From contig CAWEHT010000013.1 of assembly GCA_963808455.1 (NCBI GenBank), positions 1 to 5,989 of the forward strand: DNA of 5,989 nucleotides. The letters run 5' to 3'. The notes under the pieces are model-generated. The model saw nothing but the letters and a program-made list of their open reading frames with translations, searched no databases and was not told the origin of the DNA. The translations under genes and the position numbers were made by a program. Below, piece after piece: positions 5,450 through 5,989 of this stretch (within the stretch, counting starts at the first letter, position 1; each line of letters opens with the position of its first letter). This DNA comes from CAWEHT01 sp963808455 (lineage in GTDB: Bacteria > Chloroflexota > Anaerolineae > CG2-30-64-16).

Positions 5450-5989
5450 ATGCGCGCAGTTGGTGACAAACAAACAGGGACCATAAGGCCGGATTTCGAC
5501 AGATCCATCAGCATTGATTTTCAGGGCGCAAAGATCACCAGCGATACCGGCTTTCTTCTCATGAGGGAGATCGATCAGCGCTTCAACATCCTCAGTGCTG
5601 CGGCATCCCAAATCGATGACCCGAGGTCGCCTCGACATACGGACCATTCCTTGCTCCAACTGCTGCGGCAGAGAGTCTATCAGGTTGCGGCAGGCTATGA
5701 GGATTGCAATGACGCCGATCACCTGAGGGTGGACCCTGCACTCCGATTGGCTCTGGGCAAAGAGCATGAAAGTGGGGCGGGGCAATCCGCACTCTGCCGG
5801 TTTGAGAACAAGCATTCTCGCAACACCTCAGGGTTTAAAAGCCCTTGAAAATGCCCATTAGCCGATCTGCCGACACCTTGCTTGGGCGCAGAAACAAGCG
5901 GCGGCTCATCCTCGATGTTGATTCCACAGAGGACCCGGTCCACGGGAACCAGGAGGGCGCAGCCTTCAATGGTTACTTTGAGCAGGTCT
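5450..5989 (+). pseudogene. IS1380-family transposase, N-terminal part, two frameshifts, 3' end beyond window
   Basis: ATG 5450 follows a strong purine-rich site, GGGAGGGGA (5433-5441). The first frame (5450 to about 5810) shows family landmarks: FDRSISIDFQGAKITSDTG, LLMREIDQRF, HSLLQLLRQRVYQ, AAGYEDCNDADHLR, DPALRLALGK and QSALCRFEN. This frame meets a stop at 5846-5848. The protein continues one frame on (SILATPQGLKALENAH, about 5812-5858), if one A is dropped in AACAAGC. It shifts again at CATTAGC near 5859 and continues as SRSADTLLGRRNKRR and ILDVDSTEDP up to the window edge. DVDST (Asp at 5914-5916 and 5920-5922) is probably the first acidic part of the DDE catalytic centre. Full family proteins are over 400 residues; about 178 codons are visible. 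As read, the product is inactive, unless the shifts are read errors. Confidence 0.85.

Larger units (their letters stand above)
5354..5989 (+). mobile_element. IS1380-family insertion sequence, left part, running off the window
   Basis: The left end begins CCTGGATTATGCGT directly after a TTAA. From memory, the ISEcp1 left repeat (IS1380 family) is CCTAGATTCTACGT, which agrees at 11 of 14 positions, and this family targets or duplicates short AT-rich sites such as TTAA. The transposase reads outward from this end. The right end, the second repeat and the matching TTAA copy lie outside the window. Confidence 0.75.

Overview
The window is GC-rich DNA, about 70% GC by hand count in parts of the ATPase genes. 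It looks like a bacterial chromosome segment, from Chloroflexota or another high-GC lineage. That taxon guess rests only on composition and on the look of a small upstream protein, so it is weak. Everything I can support lies on the + strand.

Positions 1-333 hold no convincing gene, only short inverted repeats and a candidate sigma70-type promoter at 315-343. A small conserved-looking protein of unknown function follows (364-630). Two strong hairpins (591-627 and 644-675) span its end and the gap before the next gene.

Positions 702-4914 are a tightly packed ABC-2 exporter operon: permease 1 (702-1835), permease 2 (1837-2971), ATPase 1 (2978-3937) and ATPase 2 (3958-4914). A truncated membrane-anchored gene starts at 4936 and is probably the remnant of an HlyD-type periplasmic adaptor. 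The parts match the E. coli YbhG-YbhF-YbhS-YbhR type of exporter, but the order differs and the double ATPase YbhF is split into two genes. The two permeases would pair in the membrane, and the two ATPases would form an asymmetric motor. ATPase 1 has Pro in place of the switch His and an Asp in Walker A; ATPase 2 is canonical. The substrate cannot be read from sequence; drug or xenobiotic efflux is the usual guess for this family.

The right end is a zone of decay. Permease 2 carries a one-base frameshift at about 1897 that cuts off its first transmembrane helix. The 4936 gene loses its adaptor-like character near 5125-5131, where base composition drops to about 43-45% GC and a different, TPR-like reading frame appears (5184-5353). 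That fragment is cut at a TTAA site (5350-5353) by the left end of an IS1380-family insertion sequence (from 5354). Its transposase starts at 5450, carries two further frameshifts and runs off the window. The frameshifts could be real decay or read errors, and the sequence alone cannot decide.

I see no CRISPR array, tRNA, rRNA or defence system. The most interesting points are the asymmetric split ATPase pair, the mutually exclusive RNA pairings before permease 1, and the layered junction at 5125-5354.
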